A stretch of DNA of 64,000 bases from assembly GCA_015143295.1 (NCBI GenBank), contig CM026564.1, positions 16,852,416 to 16,916,415 of the forward strand, read 5' to 3'. The DNA comes from Tetracentron sinense (Eukaryota > Streptophyta > Magnoliopsida > Trochodendrales > Trochodendraceae). The position numbers and the translations under genes are program-made. Shown in pieces: positions 45,196 to 56,649 of this stretch. The notes beneath the pieces were generated by a model. That model worked only from the letters and a program-made list of their open reading frames with translations. It was not told where the DNA came from and did no database searches. Position 1 is the first letter of the stretch, and each line of letters opens with the position of its first letter.

Positions 45196-48193
45196 TGTCA
45201 CGCCCCAAAACCTCACCTAGGAGGATGTGAGATCTTGGTACGTGACTTACTTAATAATTCATCCTGTTAGAAGCAATTAAGGCACACTAAAAATATGGGC
45301 CTAACAATTTCTTCCATTAATGACATCAACTAAATGCATAATCCATAATCAATAACTAAAATATAATAAAATCTTGATCATCCATCATGATCATAATCAT
45401 AAAACTAAACTGAAACATAAATCTCTATGATGTCAATAAAAGTCTCTCTGAATTTTTTCAACTACTAATGAAATAACTTCAGTAATAGGGCCATCGATCA
45501 AGGTCCCTTTCTTCCTCGGGATAGTCACCTTCAGGTTCCTCGATGTACTCTTCTTCCCAAGGTCCAGGCGCACAAATGTAAAACCTGAACCTGGATCTGT
45601 TGAAAACAAAAGTCATCGGCTGAGTAACGAGTTACTCCGCGTATATAACAGATCATAGTAAATAATATAAAGAATAACATCTTACATGCATTTCATTACT
45701 TCATACATTAGTTTACATATCAAATCAGAGTGCAGAAAATAAACATGTACATTATGTCAATTTCTTTCTTTCTTTTCTTACTTTTCATATTTCATACGTT
45801 ATCATTTCACCAATACCCATTCACATGCATTTGTAATAACTTAAAATACCGCTTTACCGTATAAGGAAAGAGGTTACTATACTTTACTTTACCGAGATAC
45901 CACCCTTCGTACATTATCCGGCATGGACGGCTTAGTACATTTTCCAGTACGACGACTTACTTACTTTGGCATATCTCACCCTTTTTTATGGTATCCGGTG
46001 GTGCACAACACAACATACATTATCGCTTTTGTGTCTTTTTTTCTTACTTTCATACTCTTCTTACTTTACTTTTGGTCTCACTTATCATCTCATTAATGTC
46101 TTTAATTCTTTATTCATACTTTTGCATGTTTTTCATTCGTGAGCGCACAATGATATACCTCACCTAAGACTAACCGTCAAAGGCCATATGACATCTCACT
46201 ATAGCGTCCCATACCACTATGCTAACCAGACCTAGGCAAGCCTGACTTTCATCAGAGTTTGTTTACCCAATGGTATATCATGAATTAAGAAGCATACAGA
46301 CAACATACTACCTCTCATCTTTCCTAATAATCCGAAAATCAAACATCACAGTTGATATTAAAAGCATTCCTAAATCATGATCTAATTTAAATGTCAAAAT
46401 CTCCTTTTTGTTTAATCAAGATCAATATCCTAACTGTAACCCTTTTTAATTGATAATAATTCTTTTAAATTTTTAAACATAAAATCGAACTCAAACATAA
46501 TTAAACATCACAATTAAATCATTCATTCAAATCCATCCATCATCCCATTCTTCTCATAAATCTGCACACTTCAATAACTTTCCCAATCCCCTTGTTGAAT
46601 CATAAATAACTTAAGCATAATTCTACGCATCATAATTTAATGATTCAGGGATAAAGAATTAATATCATAATTGGATGTTTCACATCTTATTTTTTTTAAC
46701 GATCTAAGAATAATAAAACAATCTCGTAATTAGGTTTTTCACATCCTATTTTAACCATCAAGAATAATTAAACAACATCATAAATATGTTCTTCACATCC
46801 TATTTTAACCATCAAAATTAATAACTGAATTTATAGATCTAGTTCGTCAAATCATATTTTACTCATTCATCAATAACAATGTAGGAATCAAAATATGGAT
46901 CTTCACATCCTATTTAACAGATCCATCAACAATAATATAGGAGCAGACCATGGTTGTTCACATCCTATATATTCTTACATCTTTACCTAGATTCATCCCT
47001 TTTTATTTATTATTCAGGTTAACTATTCAAAATATTGAATATTAGATCTGTTATTTACCTCACTTGATCATCTCCCTACGATCTATCGCTTGCGAATAGG
47101 GTTCTATCTTGATTTTCACGCATCTTTTCTCCTTTATCTGACCAATCCTTTGGACTCCTTTAGTTTCTCTCTTTTTGATCTCTAAAAAACTCTCCATTTT
47201 CTCTCTTTTAGGTTTAGAAGGCCGTAGAAACCCTCAACCCTCGTGTATAAAGAATATTTATAACATTGATAGCCCTAGGGACTCAAAACCCAAAGCAACA
47301 CGCAGCCTATCGCCGAAACGGCGTTTTGGGCGATCGATCCCCCTTAGGGCTGTCAATGGATCGGATCATAATCCGGATCCGATCCGATTAAAATCCGATA
47401 CGATTATAATAATTTTTTAAAATCATTTGAAATGTATTACTTAGATTTTCTATGTATAAAATATTAATTTTTAAAAAATTAACATTAATTAGAGTTAATT
47501 AAGGTATTATTAGATTTTATATTATTAAAATAGATTTTTTTAAAGAAAATTAACCTTATTCGGATCAGATCGGATTCGGATCGAACAAGATGTAATCGGA
47601 TCGGTTACTTCATGATCCGACGGATCTCGGATCGGATTCGGATCTATGTAGATCCGGTCCGAATCCGACCCGTTGACAGCCTTAATCCCCCTCCCCGAAT
47701 TTTTTTTTAATTATTATTATTATTTTCGGAACTGTTTTCGGTATTTTAGCCATAACTTTTTACTCGTTTATCGGATTTTGACGATTCAACTTACGTTGGA
47801 CTTGTCATTCGAAGGGGAACAACTTTGATGTTTTGCAAAATTTCTAATTCTTTTTTATTCATGGACTAATTTGCCCCTAGAGCTGACTGGTCTGGAAATG
47901 AATTTCAGCAGCCCTGATTTCAGAAATCCAACTATTAACCTAACTACGACTAAGAATCTGGAAAAATGGTAAACATGAACCTTGAAGAGGGTTCCAATAT
48001 CTTTCCAAAAATTCAAGAATCACTTGATTCCGATTTGCGGCGACAAAACTATGGCTTCTTCAAGTTGAGGTTATGTTAAGACATCCCTTTTAATTCATCT
48101 TTTAGGAACGCATGCCTTTAAAATCGGGCACATATTTCAAGAAATTCATGTAAATGGCATGAATGCCGAAGAACTAAATTTCGGGTCTCTACA
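45196..48193 (-). repeat. 3' LTR of the gypsy element
   Basis: Partner of 53167-56380, with the same termini, 2998 bp. TATA box on the - strand at 47255-47262. The tandem block here (about 46690-46860) has fewer ~57 bp units. It contains the hAT MITE at 47345-47684 with both inverted repeats but an internal deletion. Confidence 0.95.
47345..47684. mobile_element. hAT-type MITE copy inside the 3' LTR
   Basis: Ends TAGGGCTGTCAATGG and CCGTTGACAGCCTTA, with the 8-bp duplication ATCCCCCT at 47337-47344 and 47685-47692. It is 340 bp; compared with the copy at 39623-40103 it lacks an internal block containing ccggactttggaccctatat. Confidence 0.9.
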
Positions 48194-48206
48194 TCCTCTG
48201 TCCCTT
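48194..48206 (-). other. Polypurine tract
   Basis: On the - strand AAGGGACAGAGGA, directly abutting the 3' LTR. It is purine-rich, in the place where plus-strand priming occurs in LTR retrotransposons. Confidence 0.75.
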
Positions 48207-48219
48207 AAAAGAATTTCGT

Positions 48220-49517
48220 CCTCGAAATTACATACCTTAGTCAAACAGGTGATGATACTTTTCTCAAACTTCATCCTCTCTTTCCCATGTAGCTTCCTCA
48301 CTGGAGTGGTGTTGCCAATGTAGGAGGACGAAGCGGATGGTCTTCCTTCGCAAAACATGTTCCTTTCGATCCAAAATTTGCACTGGTTGTTCAATAACCG
48401 TAAGATCTTCTCAAATTTCTAGTGGTCCCAAGTCAATGACATGAGATGGGTCCGGAATGTACTTCCTTAGCATGGAAGACATTATGGATTATCACCATAT
48501 GCTACTTCACCTACCCTCCTGATGATTTCAAATGGCCCAACATACCTTGGGCTCAACTTGCCCCACTTCCCAAATCTCATGATTCCTTTGGTAGGGGATA
48601 TCTTGATAAAGACCTGATCTCCAACTTGGAATTCTAAATCTCTTCTTCTGGTATCTGCATAACTTTTCTGCCTACTCTGAGCAGTTTTCAACCTTTCCCT
48701 AATCAGATTCACCTTGTCTGTAGTCTGTTCCACCAACTCTGGGCCTAGGAGTTTCCTTTCCCCCACTTCATCCCAACAAATAGGAGATCTACAACTCGTA
48801 CCATACAATGCTTCAAAAGGAGCCGTCTGAATACTAGCCTGGTAGCTATTATTATAAGTAAACTCGATCAATGGCAAATGTTCATCCCAACTACCCTGGA
48901 AGTCTAGCATACATGACCGGAGTATATCCTTAATGATTTGATTAACCCTCTCTGTCTGACCATCTGTCTGTGGCTGAAATGCTGTGCTAAAATCTAGTCG
49001 AGACCCCATGGCTTGCTGACTTAGTTAACCGATCCACAATGACCCAAGTTACATCAAAATTCTTAGATGTTCTTGGCAAACCTACAATAAAGTCCATGGA
49101 TATATTTTCCACTTCCACTCGGGAATGGGAAGAGACTATAGTAATCTGGCTGGTCTCTTGTGCTCAGCCTTGACTTGCTGACATACCAAACACTTGGACA
49201 CATGTGTAGCTACATCTCTCTTCATGTTTGTTCACCAAAAATGTTTCTTGAGATTTGGGTATATCTTTGTACCTCCAGGATGAACTGTATATTTAGATCT
49301 GTGTGCTTCATCCAAAATCTCACGGCCTATAACTTCATTGGCTGGTACACAAAGTCTACCCTGGAAGGTTATAGCTTAATTTTCGTCCGTAGAGAATTCC
49401 TCCTGCCCAATTTCCAAGGATTTAGCTCGGTAAGCTAAGAGTTCTTCATCCAACTCTTGCAACTCTTTGATTCTAGCCTGAATATATGGTCTAACTGAAA
49501 GGTTGGTCATTAACACT
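48220..49517 (-). pseudogene. Gypsy integrase with chromodomain-like tail, core deleted
   Basis: From right to left: VLMTNLSVRPYIQARIKEL, a GRLCVP-type segment, the zinc-binding HRSKYTVHPGGTKIY ... KCLVCQQVK (HHCC), then MDFIVGLPRTSKNFDVTWVI, VDRLTKSA. Here the sequence jumps, at 49010/49011, to MGSRLDFSTAFQPQTDGQTE, RVNQ. About 55 codons including the second catalytic Asp (SDRDPRF in the family) are gone, so the D,D-35-E triad is incomplete. The tail has VEQTTDKVNLIRERLKTAQS, KSYADTRRRDLEF, a GPFEIIRRVG-type motif, and ends QILDRKEHVLRRKTIRF ... HHSSEEATWERED, the Tekay-type chromodomain-like end. Confidence 0.88.
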
Positions 49518-50987
49518 CTACCGTGGTAAACCCTGAAGTTTGTTTCTGTTAGACATGTCTTCTAACAACTTCCACTCCTTGACCATCAAGTGTGGAATTA
49601 AACCAGAGGGCCTTCTACTAAGTGCATCAGCTACTACATTTGCCTTCCCCGGATGATACTGAATCGAGTAGTCATAATCCTTCAAAAATTCTACCCAGTG
49701 GCACTGCCTCAAATTAAGCTCCTTTTGTGAAAACAAATATTTGAGGCTTTTATGATCCGTGAACATCTCAAATTGCTCACCATATAGGTAGTGCCTCCAG
49801 ATTTTGAGGGTGAAAACAACTGCTGCCAGTTCTAAGTCGTGAGTAGGATAATTCCTCTCGTGATCTTTCAACTGTCGGGAAGCATAAGCGATAACTTTCC
49901 TGTGCTGCATGAGAACACATCCTAAACTCACATGAGAAGCATCGCTATACACTACGAATCCTCCACTGCCTGTTGGGATTGTAAGGATGGGTGCTGTGGT
50001 GAGGTGCTTCTTCAACTCTAAGAAGCTTTCTTCACACTTCTCATTGCATGTGAACTTGGCATTCTTCTTAGTCAATTGGGTGAGTGGTGCTACCAAGCTC
50101 GAAAATCCCTCTACAAACCTTCTGTAATACCCAGCAAGGCCTAGGAAGCTTCTTATCTCTGTCACACTCTTTGGTCTCTTCCAATCTGATACAGCATTAA
50201 CTTTTGCAGGGTCAATTGAGATTCCATCCTCAGAAACCACATGGCCTAAAAATGCCACTTTCTCTAGCCAAAATTCACACTTATTCAGTTTAGCATACAA
50301 CTTATGCTCTCTTAGGATCTCAAGTGTGATACGGAGGTGATGGTCATGATCCTCCCTAGTCTTGGAATATATCAGGATATCATCCACGAAGACTATAACA
50401 TAACTATCAAAGACTGGTTTGAACACTCTGTTCATCAGATCCATAAATGCTGCAAGTGCATTTGTTAACCCGAAAGGCATCACTAAGAATTCATAATGTC
50501 CATATCTTGTCCTGAATGCCGACTTAGGAATATCTTTTGCTCTAATTTTCAACTGATGATATCCTGACCTTAAGTCAATCTTGGAAAAGAGTTTTGCTCC
50601 TTGCAATTGATCAAACAGGTCAGCTATCCTTGGTAGAGGATATTTATTCTTTATGGTGACCTTGTTTAATTGCCTATAATTGATGCACATTCTCATTGAT
50701 CCGTCCTTCTTCACGAACAACACCTGAGCTCCCCATGGTGACACATTTGGTCTGATGAAACCATTGTGAAGCAATTCTTCGATCTGTTCTTTCAATTCTT
50801 TTAATTCAGCTGGAGCCATCTTATAGGGTGCTCTTGATATTGGTGTTGTTCCAGAGGCTAAGTCTATTATGAATTCCACTTCTCTATCTAGGGGTAGACA
50901 TGACAGTTCTTCTGGAAACACATCCATAAATTCACTTACAACTGGGATGTGCACCGACTCTGGCATTTCTGAATTAGCAATGCTCAA
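49518..50987 (-). pseudogene. Gypsy reverse transcriptase and RNase H (489-codon open block)
   Basis: Domains in order: a linker with [22 protein letters not shown] with [53 protein letters not shown] and the catalytic [11 protein letters not shown] (about residues 195-210), then the RT thumb and connection ([24 protein letters not shown]), then RNase H with [13 protein letters not shown] (about residue 345) and [11 protein letters not shown]. It ends DALSRRPSG..., the usual end of this block. One small oddity: [10 protein letters not shown], where the family has AP.FM.LMN. This is the longest intact frame in the window, but flanking breaks prevent a working polyprotein. Confidence 0.95.
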
Positions 50988-51137
50988 AGCCGCAAATCGA
51001 GTAAGGTCATTTTTCCTTAATCCCCGAAAGTGGAAAGGAGTTCTATTGACTGGTTTGAAATTAACTCTCTTCTCGAAGCAGTCGACATTTCCGTGATAGG
51101 TTGAAAGTCAATCCATACCTAGAATCACATCAAAATC

Positions 51138-51390
51138 CTAGAAGTCGAGTATTATCAGATCTGTTGGTAACTCGTGTTGTCTAATACGAATCATACAGGC
51201 TTTGTACACCTCACTAGTGAGAACTGAGCTACCGAGGGGAGTGGCAATGGACAACTCACTATCTAGCCGACTCGACTCAGATGGTAAACCTTGGGCAAAT
51301 CTAGGTGTGACGAAAGAGTGTGTTGATCCCGTATCAATCAATACGTGTGCTAGACAATCGTTTATTAATAGCGATCCTGAGTTCATAAAT
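51138..51390 (-). pseudogene. Gypsy aspartic protease
   Basis: LFMNSGSLLINDCLAHVLID, TGSTHSFVTPRFAQGL, then TDLIILDF. The DTGSTHSF active-site motif of retroviral-type aspartic proteases is intact. A stop (TAG at 51138-51140, where the family usually has Gln or similar) and a second stop (TGA at 51108-51110, in [17 protein letters not shown], where Trp is expected) separate it from reverse transcriptase. Both are single-base changes from plausible sense codons. Confidence 0.88.
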
Positions 51391-51394
51391 AACT

Positions 51395-51737
51395 AAGTGT
51401 TAATTTGGAAAAATATGGGTACGTATATTTCCAGACAAACTCGTTACAGTAAGACCTACGGAAACACGTATGGGTTCGGGGAAAGGATCTCCCGAATATT
51501 GGGTATCTGTCGTTAAACCGGGTCGAATACTTTATGAAATGGGCGGAGTATCAGAAATTGTAGCCAGAGAAGCTATTGAAATATCACAATCAAAATCACA
51601 CAATGTACGTATTTTCATAAAGTTATATATATACATATATAATATCATGTTTTTATAAGTACCATGTCATACTATCAATCTGTAATATGTAACTATTTCT
51701 AGTTTTCTATTTAATCAAATTATAAGTCATACGTACC
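51395..51737 (+). other. Foreign insertion carrying plastid rpl16 coding sequence
   Basis: 51407-51565 reads, on the + strand, [11 protein letters not shown], then [20 protein letters not shown], then [14 protein letters not shown], then VAREAIEIS. This is the C-terminal part of bacterial/plastid-type ribosomal protein L16 (plastid rpl16 ends with [23 protein letters not shown]...). Plant mitochondrial L16 differs (GRGKGNPTGWIA), so the source is plastid-like. Homology fades after about residue 53 of the match; the remaining ~150 bp is AT-rich and unassigned. The piece lies opposite to the gypsy reading direction, between gag (NDVV) and protease, where the retroelement sequence should be continuous. 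Confidence 0.82.
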
Positions 51738-52990
51738 CTAGACTACATCATTTGAGGCTAGAGCATCCTGCTCTGAGACGACACAGACTCTCCTCTGGGT
51801 GTTCTGGCGAGGGGGCTGAGGGGCCTGCTGAGTCTTTGGCGCCAAAGGAGGCTTTGGCGGTGGTGCTTGTCTAGCTGGAGGCTTGTTTCTTTGCATCTGG
51901 ATTGCTGAGTTGCCGGCTGTGACTTCTGAGGGCAATCCCTAATCCGATGTCCCAAATCATCACACTAAAAACATCCGCCAGTGAGAGTGCGGCATTCCCC
52001 GGCCTTGTGCTTTTTCCCACAATGAGCACAAGTCTCAAACACTACTGGAGGAGTAGGCTGGGCAGGACGATTGACTGATGCTGTAGTCATAGTAGGGCGA
52101 GGGGCAGGTGTAGGCCTCTGAGTATTCTGCACTGACCTTGTAACCGGGTATGGGGCAGGTTTGGCCCTCTTCTCTGGTTGCACTGGCCCACTGGTCTGAC
52201 CTCTAACCATCTTCCTGTTCCTTATGTTGTTGTCTCTCCTCTTGAAGAACTTCTCAGAATTCTTCTCCGCTATCTTTGCCTTGTTCACTACCTCTCCTAA
52301 AAGTTCCTATTTGTAGTATTGAAACATTGTCCCTGATGAATGGCCTTAAACCCCTTTCGAACTTTCTGACCTTCATATTTTCATTCGAGATCAGTTGCGG
52401 TGCATATCGAGACAGTTTAGCAAACTTTGCTTCATATTCCACTATTGTCATCTCTCCCTGCTCCAAGGTGAGGAACTCAATTTCCTTCTGTTCCTTGACA
52501 AAGGCTGGAAAATACTGTTTGTAAAACAAGTCCAGGAATTTTGCCCAGGTCCAAGGTTGTCCAGTCCTTGTGATGTCTCTTTGTCTTACCGTAACTCTCC
52601 ACCAGTGCTCGGCTTCTCCCTCCATAACAAATACCGCCCAATCAACCCTCTGTTTTTCAATACACCGGAGCACCCTAAAAATTTTCTCCAATTGCATGAT
52701 CCATGCTTCAACCGCCCAGTGGTACCATAAAATGCTGGGGGTCTCAGTCTCCTAAAAGCTTCAATTCTTGCAGGAGGAGGAGGTGGTGGTGGTACATGCA
52801 CTTCTACATGTTCAGGTGCAGTTCCAACAGGTTGCTTGGCTGCAAGAAGTGCCATCATTTAGGCAATGGAACCCAAAACCTATGTCAAGTCGGGCTGGTC
52901 ATAAACCTTTGGGCTTCCTTCTCCAATGCCCCTTCCAGCATTCCCCCTAGTATTGTATCTACGTCTTCTGCCACTACGTCTCATTATAAC
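51738..52990 (-). pseudogene. Gypsy gag (capsid and zinc knuckle), frameshifted
   Basis: On the - strand, from about 52985: an Arg-rich start (MRRSGRRRRYNTRG), a Pro run (VPPPPPPPARIEAF), RRLRPPAF, then a frame change to MQLEKIF, the capsid core VMEGEAEHWWR ... FLDLFYKQYFP ... EFLTLEQGEMTIVEYEAKFA ... RFERGLRP-type end, and after another frame change a Pro/Gln-rich part and CAHCGKKHKAGEC (zinc knuckle, C-x2-C-x3-H-x4-C). It ends SEQDALASNDVV at the foreign insertion. Retrotransposon gag packages the RNA in virus-like particles. At least two frame changes and stops make it inactive. Confidence 0.88.
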
Positions 52991-53150
52991 AGTCCTGAGA
53001 ACAAATGGTAACCATAAGTTTAATCTTGTAAACAACTTTAACTCTATCACTAAAATTCATACAAGCATACAATGACTAGTCCTAGCATCCAATGACTCCT
53101 CCTAGCACATGGAATTTCGAAACTCACGCCCTAGCCGACCAAATGCCTTT

Positions 53151-53162
53151 GATCGGATACCA
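53151..53162 (-). other. Primer binding site
   Basis: On the - strand TGGTATCCGATC, starting 4 bases inside the 5' LTR. It resembles the complement of the 3' end of plant initiator tRNA-Met (TGGTATCAGAGC) with two mismatches. Minus-strand DNA synthesis would start here. Confidence 0.75.
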
Positions 53163-53166
53163 TCTC

Positions 53167-56100
53167 TGTCACGCCCCAAAACCTCACCTAGGAGGATGTG
53201 AGAACTTGACATGTGACTTACTTAATAATTCATCCTGTTAGAAGTAATTAAGGCACACTAAAAATATGGACTTAAAATTTTTTTCCATTAATGACATCAA
53301 TTAAATGCATAATCCATAATCAATAACCAAAATATAATAAAATCTTGATCAACCATCATGATCATAATCATAAACTAAACTGAAACATAAATCTCTATGA
53401 TGTCAATAAAAGTCTCTCTGAATTTTTTCAACTACTAATTAAATAACTTTAGTAATAGGGCCATCGATCAAGGTCCCTTTCTTCCTCGGGATAGTCACCT
53501 TCGGATTCCTCGATGTACTCCTTTTCTTCCTAAGGTCCGAGCGCACAAATGTCAAAACCAGAATCTAGACCTGCCGATAACAAAATTCATCAACTGAGTA
53601 ACGAGTTACTCCGTATATATAACAGATTATTATAGACAATATAAATAATAACATCTTACATGCATTTCATCACTTCATATATCAGTTTACATATCAAATC
53701 CAAGTGCGGAAAATAAACATGTACATTATGCCAATTTTTTTCTTTATTTTCTTACTTTCTTACTTTTCTTTCTTTTCATATTTCATACGTTATCATCTCA
53801 CCAATACCCATTCACATGCATTTGTAATAACTTAAAATACCGTTTTACCGTATAAGGAAAGGGATTACTATACTTTACTTTACCGAGATACCACCCTTCG
53901 TACATTATCCGGCACGGACGACTTAGTACATTTTCCGGTACGACGACTTATATACTTTGGTATATATCTCGCCCTTTCTGATAGTATCCGGTGGTGCACA
54001 ACACAACATACATTATCGCTTTTGTGTGTGTTTCTTTCTTACTTTCATACTTTTCTTACTTTACTTTTGGTTCCACTTATCATCTCATTAATGTCTTTAT
54101 TTATACTTTTACATATTTTTCATTCGTGAGTACACAGTGATATACCTCTTGTTTAAATTGCACCTAAGACTAACCGTCAAGGGCCATAGGACATCTCACC
54201 ATAGCGTCCCATACCAATATGCTAACCAGACCTAGGCAAGCCTGACTTTCATCAGAGGTTTGTTTACCCAATGGTATATCACGAATTAAGAAGCATACAT
54301 ACAACATACTACCTCTCATCTTTCCTATAATCTGACAATTAAACATCACAGTTGATATTAAAAGTATTCCTAAATCATGATCTAATTTAAATGTCAAAAT
54401 CTCCTTTTTGTTTAATCAAGATTAATATCCTAACTGTAACCATTTTTAATTGATAATAATTCTTTTAAATTTTTAAACATAAAATCGGACTCAAACATAA
54501 TTAAATATCACAATTAAATCATTCATTCAAATCCATTGATCATCCTATTCTTCTCATAAATGTGCACACTCCAATAACTTTCCTAATCCCCTTGTTGAAT
54601 GATAAATAATTTAAACATAGTTCTACGCATCATAATTTAATGATTTAGGGATAAAGAATTAATATCATAATTGGATGCTTCACATCTTATTTTTTTTTAA
54701 CGATCTAAGAATAATAAAATAATCTCATAATTAGGTTCTTCACATCCTAATTTAACCATTGAAAACAATGCAAACAACATCATAAATAGGTTCTTCACAT
54801 CCTAATTTAACTATTGAAAACAATGCAAACAACATCATAAATAGGTTCTTCACATCCTATTTTAACCATCAAGAATAATGAAAACGACATCATAAATAGA
54901 TTTTTCACATATTATTTTAATCATAAAAAATAATTAAACAACATCATAAATAGGTTCTTCACATCCTATTTTAACCATCAAAATTAATAACTGAATTTAT
55001 GGATCTAGTTCTTCAAATCCTATTTTACTCATTCATCAATAACAATGTAGGAATCAAAATATGGTTCTTCACATCCTATTTAACAGATCCATCAACAATA
55101 ATATAGGAACAGACTATGGTTCTTCACATCCTACATATTCTTAAATCTTTACCTAGATTCATCCCTTTTTATTCATTATTCAGGTTAACTATTAAAAATA
55201 TTGAATACTAGACCTGTTATTTACCTCACTTGATCGTCTCCCTACGATCTATCGCTTGCGAATAGGGTTCTATCTTGATTTTCACGCCTCTTTTCTCCTT
55301 TATCTGACCAATCCTTTGGACTCCTTTAGTTTCTCTCTTTTTGATCTCTTTAAAACTCTCCATTTTCTCTCTTTTAGGTTTAAAAGGCCTTAGAAACCCT
55401 TAACCCTCGTGTATAAAAAGTATTTATAACATTGGGAGCCCTAGAGGCTCAAAACCCAAACCAACATGCAGCCTATCGCCGAAACTGCATTTTGGCCGAT
55501 CGATCCCCCTTAGGACTGTCAATGGATCGGATCATGATTCGGATCCGATCCGATTAGCCGGACTTTGGACCCTATATGTGATCCATCAGATCGGATTCGG
55601 ATCGGATCGGATCGGTGGAATCCGATTATAATTGGATTGGATCTGGATATAGGGTGAAAATCATTTTAAATATATTACTTAGATTTTCTATGTATAATTT
55701 ATTAATATAAAAAAAAAAACATTAATTAGAATTAATTAAGGTATTATTAAATTTTATATTATTATAATAGATTTTAAAAAAAAAAATTAACCTTATTCGG
55801 ATCGGATTCGGATTGGACAAGATGTAATCGGATCGGATTCGGATCGGTTTCTTCATGATCAGACGGATCTCGGATCGGATTCAGATCTCGAATTTTTTAT
55901 TATTGTTATTTATTTATTTTTCGAAATTGTCTTCGGTATTTTAGCCATAACTTTTTATCGGATTTTGATGATTCAACTTGCGTTTGACTCATCATTCGAA
56001 GGGGAACAACTTTAATGTTTTGCAAAATTTCTAATTCTTCTTTATTTATGGACTAATTTGCCCCTAAAGCTAACTGGTCTGTAAATGAATTTTAGCTGCC

Positions 56101-56380
56101 CTGGTTTCAGAAATCCAACTATTAACCTAACTATGGGTAAGAATCTGGAAAAATGGTAAACATGAACCTTGAACAGGGTTCCAATACATTTCCAAAAATT
56201 CAAGAATCACTTTATTCCGATTTGCGGCGACAAAACTATGGCTTATTCAAGTTGAGGTTATGTTAAGGCATCCCTTTTAATTCATCTTCTAGGAACGCAT
56301 GTGTTTAAAATCGGGCACATATTTCAAGAAATTCATTTAAATGGCATGAATGCCGAAGAACTAAATTTCGGGTCTCTACA
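53167..56380 (-). repeat. 5' LTR of the gypsy element
   Basis: TGTCACGCCCC...GGTCTCTACA on the + strand, 3214 bp. A TATA box (TATAAATA on the - strand) lies at 55421-55428. It contains a ~57 bp tandem array (about 54720-55090: ggttcttcacatcctatttt, aaccatcaa, aaacaacatcataaat) with more units than the other LTR, which explains most of the 216 bp length difference. It also carries a truncated copy of the hAT MITE (55511-55890). Confidence 0.95.
55511..55890. mobile_element. hAT-type MITE copy inside the 5' LTR, right end deleted
   Basis: The left end taggactgtcaatgg follows the same ATCCCCCT as in the other LTR, so both descend from one insertion in an ancestral LTR. The internal ccggactttggaccctatat block is kept here, but the right inverted repeat and second ATCCCCCT are missing; sequence passes straight into LTR DNA near 55890. 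Confidence 0.88.
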
Positions 56381-56649
56381 TGATCTTTGGAATAAACCAC
56401 CATCAGAATCCCATAAGACAAATATTATTTTTTATTTATTTAAAGCTCAAGAAATCATATTTTTTTAACAAAAAAAAAAACACTCAGGAGGAGTGGGGGT
56501 TTGGTAGACCCCTACCGGTCTATTATTTAAGAAAAATTTGGGGGGGGGGGAGAGACATAAAACCTTACCCTTACAAAGACTAAGGGGGGACATAAACCTT
56601 ACCCCTACAAAAATCTAAACAAAAAAAAAAACGGGGGGACATAAAACCT

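Larger units (their letters stand above)
45196..56380 (-). mobile_element. Ty3-gypsy LTR retrotransposon, Tekay/Del chromovirus type, defective
   Basis: An 11.2 kb element with LTRs at both ends and the 5-bp target duplication TGATC at 45191-45195 and 56381-56385. On the - strand the order is LTR, PBS, gag with zinc knuckle, protease, RT, RNase H, integrase, chromodomain-like tail, PPT, LTR. That is the gypsy order, and the integrase tail (QILDRKEHVLRRKTI ... HHSSEEATWE) places it with Tekay/Del chromoviruses. It is not mobile on its own: stops split gag-pol, the integrase core is deleted, and about 340 bp of foreign DNA interrupts gag-protease. The two LTRs differ by visible substitutions and indels, so the insertion is not recent. 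Confidence 0.95.

Noticed and set aside
52276-53011. Plus-strand frames of 60-111 codons over gag
   Set aside because: Shadows of the minus-strand gag; the gag frames carry clear capsid motifs.
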